This document shows positions 34,001 through 41,655 of a stretch of 49,114 nt of DNA, piece by piece. The translations under genes were made by a program, and so were the position numbers. Each line of letters begins with the position of its first letter. The first letter of the stretch is position 1. Under the pieces are notes generated by a model, which did no database searches, was not told the DNA's origin, and saw only the letters and a list, made by a program, of their open reading frames with translations. The stretch is from Lachnospiraceae bacterium (GTDB lineage: Bacteria > Bacillota > Clostridia > Lachnospirales > Lachnospiraceae). The stretch spans positions 1-49,114 of the forward strand of contig JAFSDJ010000101.1 in the NCBI GenBank assembly GCA_017436305.1. The letters are read 5' to 3'.

Positions 34001-34164
34001 GTCATTCCTTGACCTCCATAAGCTTTGTTATCCTTAACAGCACCAGAAATGTCTAATTGGAACCCCCTTTGTACCCGCATCCTTTGCGTATAAGGGGCGC
34101 TATATGTAATTTTACTGTTGTCTACATTTCGATTTTGGTTTGTTCCATCAAAATTAATCTTCAT
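31078..34164 (-). CDS. large DUF6240-like protein upstream of flagellin
   Basis: A 1028-aa, mostly helical and acidic protein without signal peptide or membrane segment. The N-terminal ~60 residues are low-complexity (MKINFDGTNQNRNVDNSKIT). Repeated units follow with the pattern V(P/A)LTKENVxxA or TxDNLxxA: VPVTKENVTEAMKEFEKAG, IPLTKNNLFLLNELKGI, ISPDNLMAADYLMNYRG. These look like short helical repeats. I recall the DUF6240 name for such proteins in clostridial flagellar loci; function unknown. ATG 34164 is chosen, with GGAGAAAAAGT just upstream; an ORF extension to 34233 lacks an SD. The direct link to flagellin suggests a cytosolic export, hook-length or assembly role (inference). Confidence 0.8.
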   Translation of the reverse strand: MKINFDGTNQNRNVDNSKITYSAPYTQRMRVQRGFQLDISGAVKDNKAYGGQGMTTEDVMSEVANMDITNKRNYMAIMSNSMSTEDFARLEEEGFHPGSMDVEEVVTVVDQIKAKLAEAGIEIAGYTDDISVEELKKITRNAGYAVSIARKFKEYNVPVTKENVTEAMKEFEKAGEIRELSDGAIKYMVTNKKQPTIDNIYRAQFSAAKNGDIQGTGYFADDLTGYYGRKADDIHFDRLQSQMEKVIEDAGLVVYKDTMNQAKWLVEKGIPLTKNNLFLLNELKGISFPKDPEEIINSIAAALSEGKPAKEAFLSNKESAIKEAVSVKEAVKSITDEAIQKVFEEGKTFTIKNLDKARIELSLSVMAESYSYEKSNTESSLVVTAKRQLEEIRLHMTVEANYKLIKSGFSIETAELEQVVDKLKQQEQARMESMFGQLEETALKEKAALYTEVTEKVSEISNMPATIVGKVAFTRSVFTLNYVHTQGTVLKSAYEAAGQSYEALMTGPRQDLGDSIKKAFGKIKVLLDDLGIEYNDENAKAVRILGYNQMEITEENIKSVKTANDALTRVIEKMSPSAVLDMIREDVNPLNMNIEDLYDYLKNRESDNATETEKYSKYLYKLEKSDSITKEERDAYIGIYRLFRQIEKGDGAAIGSLLQTGRELSLANLLGEVRTLKRGSFQAQVDDDFGAISQISENGTSISAQIERYYKRKTDHVFENLSPEKFTIADITGDATLQQLDELLTEQAVDEQLEKEYLKDQVNDMRGISKVDDNVMETLLEYGSRISPDNLMAADYLMNYRGATFKQIASYGRKNDRATNRATTSEKTFAARLDENMEQIKESMTDKESMGKAYGEFIQTAKDILEESSFEEGATAIDVKSMAIFSKQLKFLENMAKEENYEVPVKIGDDITSVHIKILRNKQEKGKVTASLETEVYGKVAAFFEAEGDMISGYVGCGMKEGMELLKDKESVLCEKIQAETKKAVKIQLIQSKKMDMEGFGHKKEPDTGISTKELYHIAKAFISFIEE

Positions 34165-34275
34165 ACTTTTTCTCCATGCAGACATTTTTATTTTTAATAT
34201 TAGATTGAACTGTGCGCAATCTCCCTGCACCATCAGTTTTGCAAAGCATCAAACTTTTTAATGCCAGCTACGCAC

Positions 34276-34308
34276 TGAAAAAGGGCGAATGCTTTCACAT
34301 TCACCCTT
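34276..34308 (-). terminator. terminator of glgB
   Basis: The hairpin with 11-bp arms (AAGGGTGAATG at 34298-34308 and its complement at 34281-34291) is followed on the minus strand by a T-run. It lies 64 bp after the glgB stop and separates it from the flagellin unit. Confidence 0.8.
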
Positions 34309-34371
34309 TATTTCGGCATATTATGTTAAAATCTTAACCTATCCTCTTTATTTCCTTTTATAAAACCACCT

Positions 34372-36291
34372 TTAGAAGGTAAATAAAACTGCTCCATAAG
34401 CCGGTAAATCAAAGGAAATGGAATACTCTTTTCCATTGGACTCTACTTTCTGGGCTGAAATTTCCTTTGGTATTACAGCACCGTTACCACCAAATTCTTC
34501 AGCAGAACTATTTAAAAGTAGTTTGTATTTTTTCTTCTTTGGAACTCCTACCCGGAAATCTTTTCTTTCCATTGGGGTCATATTTAATACAACTAAGACA
34601 TTGTTTTTTCCATTGGAAGCTTTTCTGAAATAGCTGTATGTACTATTGTTCAAATCATCTGCTTCTATCCATTCAAAACCTGCCCAGTCATTATCAATTT
34701 CATAAAGACATGGATATTTGTGATAAATTTCCAGAAGCTTCTTCACATAATTTTTCATACCTGCGTGAAGAGGATCACTTAAACAGTGCCATTCTAACTC
34801 TCTTGCTTCACTCCATTCACATTCCTGCGCAAAATCCTGTCCCATAAAGAGAAGTTTTTTACCGGAATGAGTAAACATGTATGTGTAGCCTGTTCGTAAA
34901 TTTGCAAATTTATCCACTGTAAATCCCGGCATTTTATTTAGCATAGAGCATTTTAAATGCACTACTTCATCATGGGAAAGGGATAAAATATAGTTTTCTG
35001 CATTGTTATAACTCATTGCAAATGTCATTTTGTAATGGTTATTTTTTCTAAAAATAGGGTCTAACTTCATGTAATCACAAAAATCATGCATCCATCCCAT
35101 GTTCCATTTAAAGGTAAATCCAAGACCATCTTCTTCCGGTGTCTTTGTTACTCCCGGCCATGCTGTAGATTCTTCTGCAATCATCAAAGTACCAGGGAAC
35201 CTTTTTGGAATAATGGAATTTAAATGACGGAAGAACTGAATTGCTTCAAGGTTTTTGTTTTCTCCGTATTTATTGGCAACCCATTGCCCATCTTTTTTAC
35301 CATAATCCAAGTAAAGCATGGAAGCTACTGCATCTACTCTAAGTCCATCAACATGGAACTCTTTTACCCAGTACATGGCATTTGCAATTAAAAAGTTTAC
35401 AACTTCTGTTTTTTCATAATTGAAAATCTTTGTTCCCCAGTCAGGATGCTCTCCTTTTCGTTTGTCCGGGTGTTCATATAAGCATGTTCCATCAAATTCA
35501 CTAAGTCCGAATTCATCTCTTGGGAAGTGAGCCGGTACCCAGTCTAAAATAACACCGATTTTATTTTCATGTAACTTGTTTACAAGATACATAAAGTCTT
35601 TTGGTGTGCCATATCTGGATGTAGGTGCATAATAACCTGTTACCTGATAACCCCAGGAGCCGTCAAAAGGATATTCTGCAATACCCATAAGCTCTACGTG
35701 GGTGTATTTCATTTCTTTTAAATAGTCTACAATGCGGTCTGCAAAAAGTCTGTAATTGTAGAAGGAATCTTCTTCTCTTTGTGCCGGATGCTTCATCCAT
35801 GAACCAATGTGACATTCGTAAATAGCAATAGGCTCTTTATTCCAGTCCTTTTTTTCCTTTTCACTTTGCCATGTTTTGTCTGTCCACTTAAATCCATTCA
35901 GGTCTGTTACTCTGGAAGCATTTCCAGGGCGCATTTCTGAATAATTGGCAAAAGGATCTGCCTTGTAAATTTTGCGGTTGTCTTTTGTAGTAATGACATA
36001 TTTATATAAATCATTTTCCTGCACGCCCGGAATAAATAATTCAAAAATTCCACTAACCGAAAGTCTATTCATATTGTGGCTGAAAATATCCCAATTGTTA
36101 AAGGATCCTGTCACATTTACATAGCGGGCATTTGGAGCCCACACAGCAAAATAAACACCTTCTATTCCATCTACTACTGTTTTATGAGCACCTAATTTTT
36201 TATAAATTTCATAATGGTTTCCCTGCGTAAATAAATATTCATCATACTCAGAAACGAAAATATCGTTTCCCTTTTTTGTGTTATCCACCAT
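34372..36291 (-). CDS. glgB: 1,4-alpha-glucan branching enzyme
   Basis: A 639-aa GH13 enzyme that adds alpha-1,6 branches to glycogen. An N-terminal CBM48-like domain (GVYFAVWAPNARYVNVTGSF) is followed by the catalytic barrel. The nucleophile Asp is in GLRVDAVASMLYLDYGK, the acid/base Glu in LMIAEESTAWPGV, and the third Asp in LSHDEVVHLK. AHFPRDEFGLSEFDGTCLYE is the typical GlgB region. The length is normal. AGAGAGGG precedes ATG 36291. It starts 21 nt after the 1327-aa gene and is probably co-transcribed with it. No other glycogen genes are in the window, which is unusual for glgB. Confidence 0.96.
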   Translation of the reverse strand: MVDNTKKGNDIFVSEYDEYLFTQGNHYEIYKKLGAHKTVVDGIEGVYFAVWAPNARYVNVTGSFNNWDIFSHNMNRLSVSGIFELFIPGVQENDLYKYVITTKDNRKIYKADPFANYSEMRPGNASRVTDLNGFKWTDKTWQSEKEKKDWNKEPIAIYECHIGSWMKHPAQREEDSFYNYRLFADRIVDYLKEMKYTHVELMGIAEYPFDGSWGYQVTGYYAPTSRYGTPKDFMYLVNKLHENKIGVILDWVPAHFPRDEFGLSEFDGTCLYEHPDKRKGEHPDWGTKIFNYEKTEVVNFLIANAMYWVKEFHVDGLRVDAVASMLYLDYGKKDGQWVANKYGENKNLEAIQFFRHLNSIIPKRFPGTLMIAEESTAWPGVTKTPEEDGLGFTFKWNMGWMHDFCDYMKLDPIFRKNNHYKMTFAMSYNNAENYILSLSHDEVVHLKCSMLNKMPGFTVDKFANLRTGYTYMFTHSGKKLLFMGQDFAQECEWSEARELEWHCLSDPLHAGMKNYVKKLLEIYHKYPCLYEIDNDWAGFEWIEADDLNNSTYSYFRKASNGKNNVLVVLNMTPMERKDFRVGVPKKKKYKLLLNSSAEEFGGNGAVIPKEISAQKVESNGKEYSISFDLPAYGAVLFTF

Positions 36292-36312
36292 ATTATTTCC
36301 CTCTCTTACATA

Positions 36313-39300
36313 TTAATTTAGAAAGTCTTTTTCCCTAAGTATAATCATATCATCCCCGTCGTAGCGTTTTGCTAAAATAATATCCATAAAATGGGCAACA
36401 TTTTTCTTTCCTGCATTGGCAATGGCCTTATCTACTATATCTTTAACTTCTGTAACGGTTACTGCATGTTCATTTGTCTGCAGATCAGCAATTTTAGTAT
36501 AAAGCGCCAATACACCCATATCATCAATGGCATATTCCTGTTCCTTTGCGTACTCCTTGGCATAGTTTACAAGTCCGTCATTGTCTAGTGCCTCAATATC
36601 CATTCTTGCATTAAATTTTACTGTTATTTCAGGATAAAGCAAAGATAATCTTTCAACTTCACTCTTTGTGTCCTCCATAATAACAAAAACCTTATGGTCT
36701 TTTAGTCTGTCCAGATGGAATAAGAGATTTCCAATGGCGTCTGCCGGCATATTTCCTGCTTTTTCAATAATCAGAGCGCTATTTTCCATACTCTGTAAGG
36801 TGGCTCCAATATCTTTTTCAGCTAATAATGCTCCTGTAATTTTGGCAACTCTTCCGGAAAATTCAGGATATTTTTCTGTTAAATTAATTACAACATTCTG
36901 AGCTGCCTGTAAAGTATTTGTTCCCTGTTCTCCTGTAATAAGCATATTTCCTACAGATGCGGAAAGTGATACTGAATCTAATGCCTTTGCTACTTTAATT
37001 TGTTCCTCTTTGCTTGGAGCAAAAGAAGCAAAATGTGCTCTTTCTTCTTTTGTCAATGAACGGGCCGGTATTTCCTGTTTCGGCATATATGCCTGAAGAT
37101 AATCTGTATTTTTTAAATCTACAGGATTTCCAATGGAAACTGCCCCATTTACCGTAGGCTGTGATGTTCCCGGTACATCTGCTGTGGGCTGGGATGTTAC
37201 AGTTGCAGATGGCTGTTGCGATATTCGGGATTTCATGGCTGCAACTGCTTCTGCGGCTGACTGGGCCTGTGGCTGATTTTCTATAGTAGAAACTGTAGGA
37301 ATAACTCCTGTGCGCGCCCTCATAGCTGCAACTGCCTCAGCAGCTGATTGTGGCTGATTCATAATTGGTGTTTCCTGCACTACAGGCTGTGGTGCCTGAG
37401 GCATTATTGGTGTTTCCTGCACTACAGGCTGTGGTGCCTGAGGCATTAACGGTGTTTCAGTTGTCATTGCCTGCTGTACCAGTGGTTGCTGTGACAGAGG
37501 TATTACCGGTGTTTCCTGTACTATAGGCTGTACTGTCTGTGACATTGTAACTGGTTCCGTCGCCATTGCCTGCTGTACTAATGGCTGTTGTGACAGAGGT
37601 ATTACCGTTTTTTCTAATTCTACCTGCTGCGGCATGTGAGCCTCTGTTTGCATTTCTGGTTTCACCGGCTGCCAAATTTGAGTGGCTGCCAGTGTTTCTT
37701 CTGCAACCGTCCGTTGTACTAAAGGTTGCTGTGACAATGGTATTACCGGTCTCTCCGGTTCTACATGTTCTATTGTCTGTGGCTCTTCTACAATTTCCGG
37801 TACAATTGGCTGTACTTCTTCTTTTGTATCTTCAAAAAAGGTGCTATCAATAGAAATTGGTTCAATGGGAGCTTCTTCTTTCATTTCAGGGCTATTTAGA
37901 GCATCTAACAGTTTTTCCTCAAGGCCAAAAATTTCCTCTGTATTGAAGGTTGTGGAATGCGGCTTTTCCTGAGGCATTTCTGTTTCTTCAACAGATTCTC
38001 CCATATCTTCTTCAATCTGTTGTTCCTCTAAATCAAATATATCCTCTATATAACTTCTGCTTTTAGGTTCTTCGTCTAGATGATCGTTTTTAAATACATC
38101 TTCTGCGGGATTAATCAAATCCAGATCTGCCGAAACACTGGCTCTTGCCATAGCATCAAAGTTGCTGAACATTGGACCTGTCTGTTGAATAACCCTTTCC
38201 CGCATTTCTTTTATACGACGTTCCTCACTGGCTTTTTTGGTTTCTTCCCATTCAGCCATAATATCCACCAGACTAAGCTGCCCCGTGATTTGTTCGTCTT
38301 CCGGCTTATTTTCTTCTTGCACTGAAACTTCCGGCTGTCCGGACTGCTGTTCCTGTACCGATTGCACTTTTTGTACTTCTTCTGTGGCTTGTACCGGCTC
38401 TACCACAGACTGCATTTGAACTGTCAGTTGCTCCGGTTCAGATGCTTCCTGTGCTAAAACCTCCGGTTGTCGCTGTTCAGTCTGCACTTCTTGTGGTTCT
38501 TCCGCTGATTGTATGGCCTCTACAACCAATGGGGCTTCCTGCTCTGGCTGAGCTTCCTGTATTGGTTGAGCTTCCAGCACCGGATGAGCTTCTTGTACTG
38601 GCTGAGATTCCTGCACCGGCTGGGCTTCCTGTACTGGTTGGGCTTCCAGCTCTGGCTGGGCTTCCTGTACTGGTTGGGCTTCCTGTATTGGCTGGGCTTC
38701 CTGCTCTGGCTGAGATTCCTGCACCGGTTGGGCTTCCTGCTCTGGCTGGGCTTCCTGTATTGGCTGGGCTTCCTGCTCTGGCTGAGATTCCTGCACCGGT
38801 TGGGCTTCCTGCTCTGGCTGGGCTTCCTGTACTGGTTGGGCTTCCTGCTCTGGTTGGGCTTCCAGCATCGGCTGGGCTTCTTGTACCGGCTGCGCTTCCT
38901 GCACTGGCTCCATTTCTTGCGATTGTTCTATGGATTGGGTTTGTCCCGCTGTTTCTTGTACTACAGGTTCCGCTTCCTTTATCGTTTGTACTGCTTCCGG
39001 AATGCGGGTAGTCTCTGCTGCCAAAGCCTCATTTTCCACCTGTGCGCTTTCCTGTTTCAGTTCATTTTCTTCATTTTCCTTCATAGAAGCTAACAAGTCC
39101 TCTTCTGTAATCGGTGTCAGCTCTGTAGTATCCTGAAGTAATGGCGCAATAATAGCATTTTTAATAGAATCATCTGTAATAGCACCCATAATCGTGTCAC
39201 TGTTTGCAGCTTCTGCCAATGTAGCAAAAGGCATTGCCAATGTGGCGTCGCTGGCAACCATGTCCTCTTCTGCCATAAATTTTGCAAGACTTTTTGCTAA

Positions 39301-40296
39301 TTCCTGCTGTAAATTAATAGTGCTATACTCATTGTCCACATCTATTGTTTTTACTTTAATATCTAAATCATCATCCGGCGGGGTAAGAGGAATTTCCTCT
39401 TCCTCAGCTTTTTCCTCCGTGTTTTCACATGACTCATTTTCGAAATTGTCGCCTTCTTCCACCTGCTCTATTGTTTCTTCCTGCTGTTCTGAAACTTCTT
39501 CTTGTGGAGCAATTTCCGTTTCTTCAGCTACTTCTGCTAACTCTGCCTCTACTTTTTTAGAAGGAATTTTAGCTGTTGGACCGTCGGAAGGCTCTATTGC
39601 CTTAATTTCAATTGGAAGGGCTGAGTCATCCTCTGCCTGTTCGTTAGTTACTTCCCCATTATTTTCATATGTAGGCTCTTCTTTTTCAAAGCGTCTGTCA
39701 TATTTTTCCTGCTGGCTTGCAGTTAAAGGACAATGAAGCATTTTTAGCTCCATAGCTTTAATGACATACTTGCCCTCTCCAAACCATAAAATCAGCTCGT
39801 CACATTCTTCCACGCATCTGGTAGCAAGTCCGATTCTATGATATAAATATGCCAGTTCATATGCCCATTTTTCACGATAATCTCTTTTTTTGTACTCTTC
39901 CAGTACCGCAATTCGCTCCTCTAAACTTACGTCCTGAGCTTCATACAGACGATACTGCAAAATAAACTTTCCGGTATCTCTCGGTGCAAGCTGTACAAAT
40001 TCTTTGTAATATTCAACTGCCTGAACGGTTTCTTCCAGTTTAATAGCAAGTTCGCACAAAGAATACACAATTTTTCTGGAACCGGGATTTCTATCGTATG
40101 CTAATAATAAAATCTCTTTACTATCTTCGTAACGACGATTGATTTTATATAGTTCACTAACTTTACAAAGCATCATTACACTTTTAACCCTGCGCCAATC
40201 AATTGTATCTGCAATTTTTACAGCTTCCACATATTCCTTTTTGTCTATGAGAGCATTGATTTCCTCTGCCCGAATACGATATTCATATTTATCCAA
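36313..40296 (-). CDS. 1327-aa TPR / Gln-Pro-Glu repeat / AAA-like protein
   Basis: Three parts. Residues 1-~205 are TPR-like helices (RAEEINALIDKKEYVEAVKI, YRIGLATRCVEECDELILWF). Residues ~210-1060 are disordered, acidic and rich in Glu, Gln and Pro; they include 20 tandem hexads of the type VQEAQP, at least three copies of IPLSQQPLVQ, and two QSAAEAVAAM units. Residues ~1080-1327 resemble an AAA-type core (VGNMLITGEQGTNTLQAAQN, SALIIEKAG, HKVFVIMEDTKSEVERL). The Walker A lacks the Gly-Lys-Thr/Ser, so ATP hydrolysis is unlikely. The start is TTG 40296, with GAGGTGAAGG upstream. No signal peptide. It may be a cytoplasmic scaffold (inference). glgB follows by 21 nt. Confidence 0.8.
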   Translation of the reverse strand: MDKYEYRIRAEEINALIDKKEYVEAVKIADTIDWRRVKSVMMLCKVSELYKINRRYEDSKEILLLAYDRNPGSRKIVYSLCELAIKLEETVQAVEYYKEFVQLAPRDTGKFILQYRLYEAQDVSLEERIAVLEEYKKRDYREKWAYELAYLYHRIGLATRCVEECDELILWFGEGKYVIKAMELKMLHCPLTASQQEKYDRRFEKEEPTYENNGEVTNEQAEDDSALPIEIKAIEPSDGPTAKIPSKKVEAELAEVAEETEIAPQEEVSEQQEETIEQVEEGDNFENESCENTEEKAEEEEIPLTPPDDDLDIKVKTIDVDNEYSTINLQQELAKSLAKFMAEEDMVASDATLAMPFATLAEAANSDTIMGAITDDSIKNAIIAPLLQDTTELTPITEEDLLASMKENEENELKQESAQVENEALAAETTRIPEAVQTIKEAEPVVQETAGQTQSIEQSQEMEPVQEAQPVQEAQPMLEAQPEQEAQPVQEAQPEQEAQPVQESQPEQEAQPIQEAQPEQEAQPVQESQPEQEAQPIQEAQPVQEAQPELEAQPVQEAQPVQESQPVQEAHPVLEAQPIQEAQPEQEAPLVVEAIQSAEEPQEVQTEQRQPEVLAQEASEPEQLTVQMQSVVEPVQATEEVQKVQSVQEQQSGQPEVSVQEENKPEDEQITGQLSLVDIMAEWEETKKASEERRIKEMRERVIQQTGPMFSNFDAMARASVSADLDLINPAEDVFKNDHLDEEPKSRSYIEDIFDLEEQQIEEDMGESVEETEMPQEKPHSTTFNTEEIFGLEEKLLDALNSPEMKEEAPIEPISIDSTFFEDTKEEVQPIVPEIVEEPQTIEHVEPERPVIPLSQQPLVQRTVAEETLAATQIWQPVKPEMQTEAHMPQQVELEKTVIPLSQQPLVQQAMATEPVTMSQTVQPIVQETPVIPLSQQPLVQQAMTTETPLMPQAPQPVVQETPIMPQAPQPVVQETPIMNQPQSAAEAVAAMRARTGVIPTVSTIENQPQAQSAAEAVAAMKSRISQQPSATVTSQPTADVPGTSQPTVNGAVSIGNPVDLKNTDYLQAYMPKQEIPARSLTKEERAHFASFAPSKEEQIKVAKALDSVSLSASVGNMLITGEQGTNTLQAAQNVVINLTEKYPEFSGRVAKITGALLAEKDIGATLQSMENSALIIEKAGNMPADAIGNLLFHLDRLKDHKVFVIMEDTKSEVERLSLLYPEITVKFNARMDIEALDNDGLVNYAKEYAKEQEYAIDDMGVLALYTKIADLQTNEHAVTVTEVKDIVDKAIANAGKKNVAHFMDIILAKRYDGDDMIILREKDFLN
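38545..38904. repeat. coding 18-bp tandem repeat (20 units)
   Basis: Twenty in-frame copies of an 18-bp unit encode (V/E/I/M)(Q/L)E(A/S)(Q/H)P hexads of the 1327-aa protein. Variation is mostly at codon 1, with EQEAQP/VQESQP/IQEAQP higher-order blocks, which points to recent duplication and likely copy-number variation between strains. Confidence 0.9.
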
Positions 40297-40352
40297 GTTC
40301 CTTCACCTCGTAGCCGGAATTATACACTAAATTCCCTATTTTCATACCTTTT

Positions 40353-40381
40353 AGTTTATCATAGGTGCATAGTGTTGTCAA
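40353..40381 (-). promoter_or_regulatory. promoter of the 1327-aa gene and glgB
   Basis: Minus strand: TTGACA (40376-40381), 17-nt spacer, TAAACT (40353-40358). A second TATAAT at about 40318-40323 lacks a good -35 box. It lies just past the rsmA terminator. Confidence 0.55.
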
Positions 40382-40387
40382 AAAAAT

Positions 40388-40417
40388 AACGCATAAAACA
40401 CTACATTTTTATGCGTT
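40388..40417. terminator. terminator of rsmA (symmetrical)
   Basis: The perfect 11-bp arms AACGCATAAAA/TTTTATGCGTT enclose an 8-nt loop, with runs of A on one side and T on the other. On the minus strand it ends rsmA 23 bp after its stop; it would also work in the other direction. Confidence 0.9.
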
Positions 40418-40439
40418 TTTTTCTGAAAATTTTGTGAAC

Positions 40440-41300
40440 TTACTCTTTCAGCAAATTACTTAATTGGGCAAATTGCTCCAAGGTTAGTGTTTCCCCTCTG
40501 ATGGATGGGGAAAGTTTCATTTTTTCCAGTGCTTCTAAAATTTGTTCTTTTGTTACATTTAAGTTTCCTGCATTGGTTAATCCATTTAACAAGGTTTTTC
40601 TTCTTTGATTAAAGGATGCTCTGATAATTGCAAACAGATATGCCTCATCCTTTACTTGTACCGGTGGTTTTTCGTAACGGGACAGCTTAATGACTGCGCT
40701 GCCTACATTTGGCCTTGGCATAAAGCAGTTAGGCGGTACATTTGCTACAATTTCAGGCTTTGCATAATACTGGACTGCCAAAGAAAGTGCGCCATAGTCT
40801 TTCGTTCCGGGGCCCACCTGCATCCGGTCTGCTACTTCTTTTTGCACCATGATGGTAATGCTTTCCAATGGCACGTGGCTTTCAAAAAGCCCCATTATAA
40901 TCGGTGTGGTAATGTAATAAGGCAGATTTGCTACGACTTTAATGGATTTGCCATTATTTTTTTCTTCTGCAATTTTGTTAATATCAACCTTTAAAATATC
41001 TTCATTAATTACTGTCACATTATCATATGCAGACAGGGTATCACTTAGAATAGGAATTAGATTTTTATCGATTTCTACTGCCACTACTTCTCTGGCATTT
41101 TCCGCCAGATACTGGGTCATTGTGCCAATTCCGGGACCAATTTCCAGAACAAGATCATCTTTTGTAATGCCGGATTCTCTAATGATTTTTTCCAGTACAT
41201 GGGTGTCAATTAAAAAATTCTGGCCATATTTTTTCTGAAAGTTAAAATTGTATTTTTGTAAAACTGCAATAGTATTAGTCGGGTTTCCAAGTGTTGCCAT
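40440..41300 (-). CDS. rsmA: 16S rRNA dimethyladenosine transferase (KsgA)
   Basis: A 286-aa SAM-dependent methyltransferase that dimethylates two adjacent adenosines near the 3' end of 16S rRNA. Motif I is LVLEIGPGIGTMTQYLA, VAVEIDKNLIPIL is motif II, and the catalytic NLPY is in VVANLPYYITTPIIM. The N-terminal FQKKYGQNFLIDTHVL is typical. The C-terminal helical domain includes FNQRRKTLLNGL. The start is ATG 41300 (MATLGNPT), since AAAGGAG lies 6 nt upstream; the longer reading frame to 41345 has no SD. The nearest upstream gene is tatD, 355 bp away; this pairing is common in Firmicutes. Confidence 0.96.
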   Translation of the reverse strand: MATLGNPTNTIAVLQKYNFNFQKKYGQNFLIDTHVLEKIIRESGITKDDLVLEIGPGIGTMTQYLAENAREVVAVEIDKNLIPILSDTLSAYDNVTVINEDILKVDINKIAEEKNNGKSIKVVANLPYYITTPIIMGLFESHVPLESITIMVQKEVADRMQVGPGTKDYGALSLAVQYYAKPEIVANVPPNCFMPRPNVGSAVIKLSRYEKPPVQVKDEAYLFAIIRASFNQRRKTLLNGLTNAGNLNVTKEQILEALEKMKLSPSIRGETLTLEQFAQLSNLLKE

Positions 41301-41364
41301 AGGTTCTCCTTTATGGGTAATTGTTATAAATTTCTCATTTTGCACTATTTAATCATGTTCTTAC

Positions 41365-41405
41365 GGTCTTCACAGCAAGTGCACAGACCCGTTCTGAATA
41401 GTTAC
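41365..41405. repeat. dispersed intergenic repeat, copy 3
   Basis: Read on the minus strand: GTAACTATTCA, 15 nt, CACTTGCTGTGA, GACC. It matches 8030-8072 (GTTACTGTTCA ... CACTTGTTGTGA, GACC) and 17283-17332 in order and nearly in spacing. It lies 65-105 bp upstream of rsmA. Confidence 0.45.
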
Positions 41406-41521
41406 GTACATTCTATCATTCTTTCCACTCAAAGTCACGGATTTTAATATAGTCGTGGGATTTACTAGTAACCGTTTGCTACTGTTTCGTCAGTACCCAA
41501 TAAATATATCAATACTCAGCC

Positions 41522-41601
41522 CCAGCCCTGCTTAGGCAGTTTTTTCACAACCTTGACAACGGGTGTTGTAGGTTGTGAAAAAATTGCTTAAGTAGGGCTG
41601 G
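41522..41601. repeat. 80-nt imperfect hairpin between tatD and rsmA
   Basis: The arms are about 31 nt each (41522-41552 and 41571-41601) and differ at about four positions. They begin CCAGCCCT and end CACAACC, with an inner short stem (ACAAC/GTTGT). No gene lies in this 355-bp gap. It has no T-run after the stem in either direction, so it is not a plain terminator. It may be a repeat element, an RNA processing site or a small RNA. Confidence 0.75.
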
Positions 41602-41655
41602 AGCGTCCTATTTATCTATTATTATGTTTTTGGTTACAGGTTACAGAGTGGACAG

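Noticed and set aside
38545-38904. Regular repeat array resembling a CRISPR
   Set aside because: The units are contiguous 18-bp copies with no unique spacers and stay in frame with a large ORF, so it is a coding tandem repeat.
38442-39093. Two long plus-strand ORFs (189 and 194 aa) rich in Leu-Pro-Val or Leu-Gly-Phe-Trp
   Set aside because: They are opposite-strand readings of the 18-bp coding repeat of the 1327-aa gene; the repeat keeps frames open. No SD or sensible protein composition.
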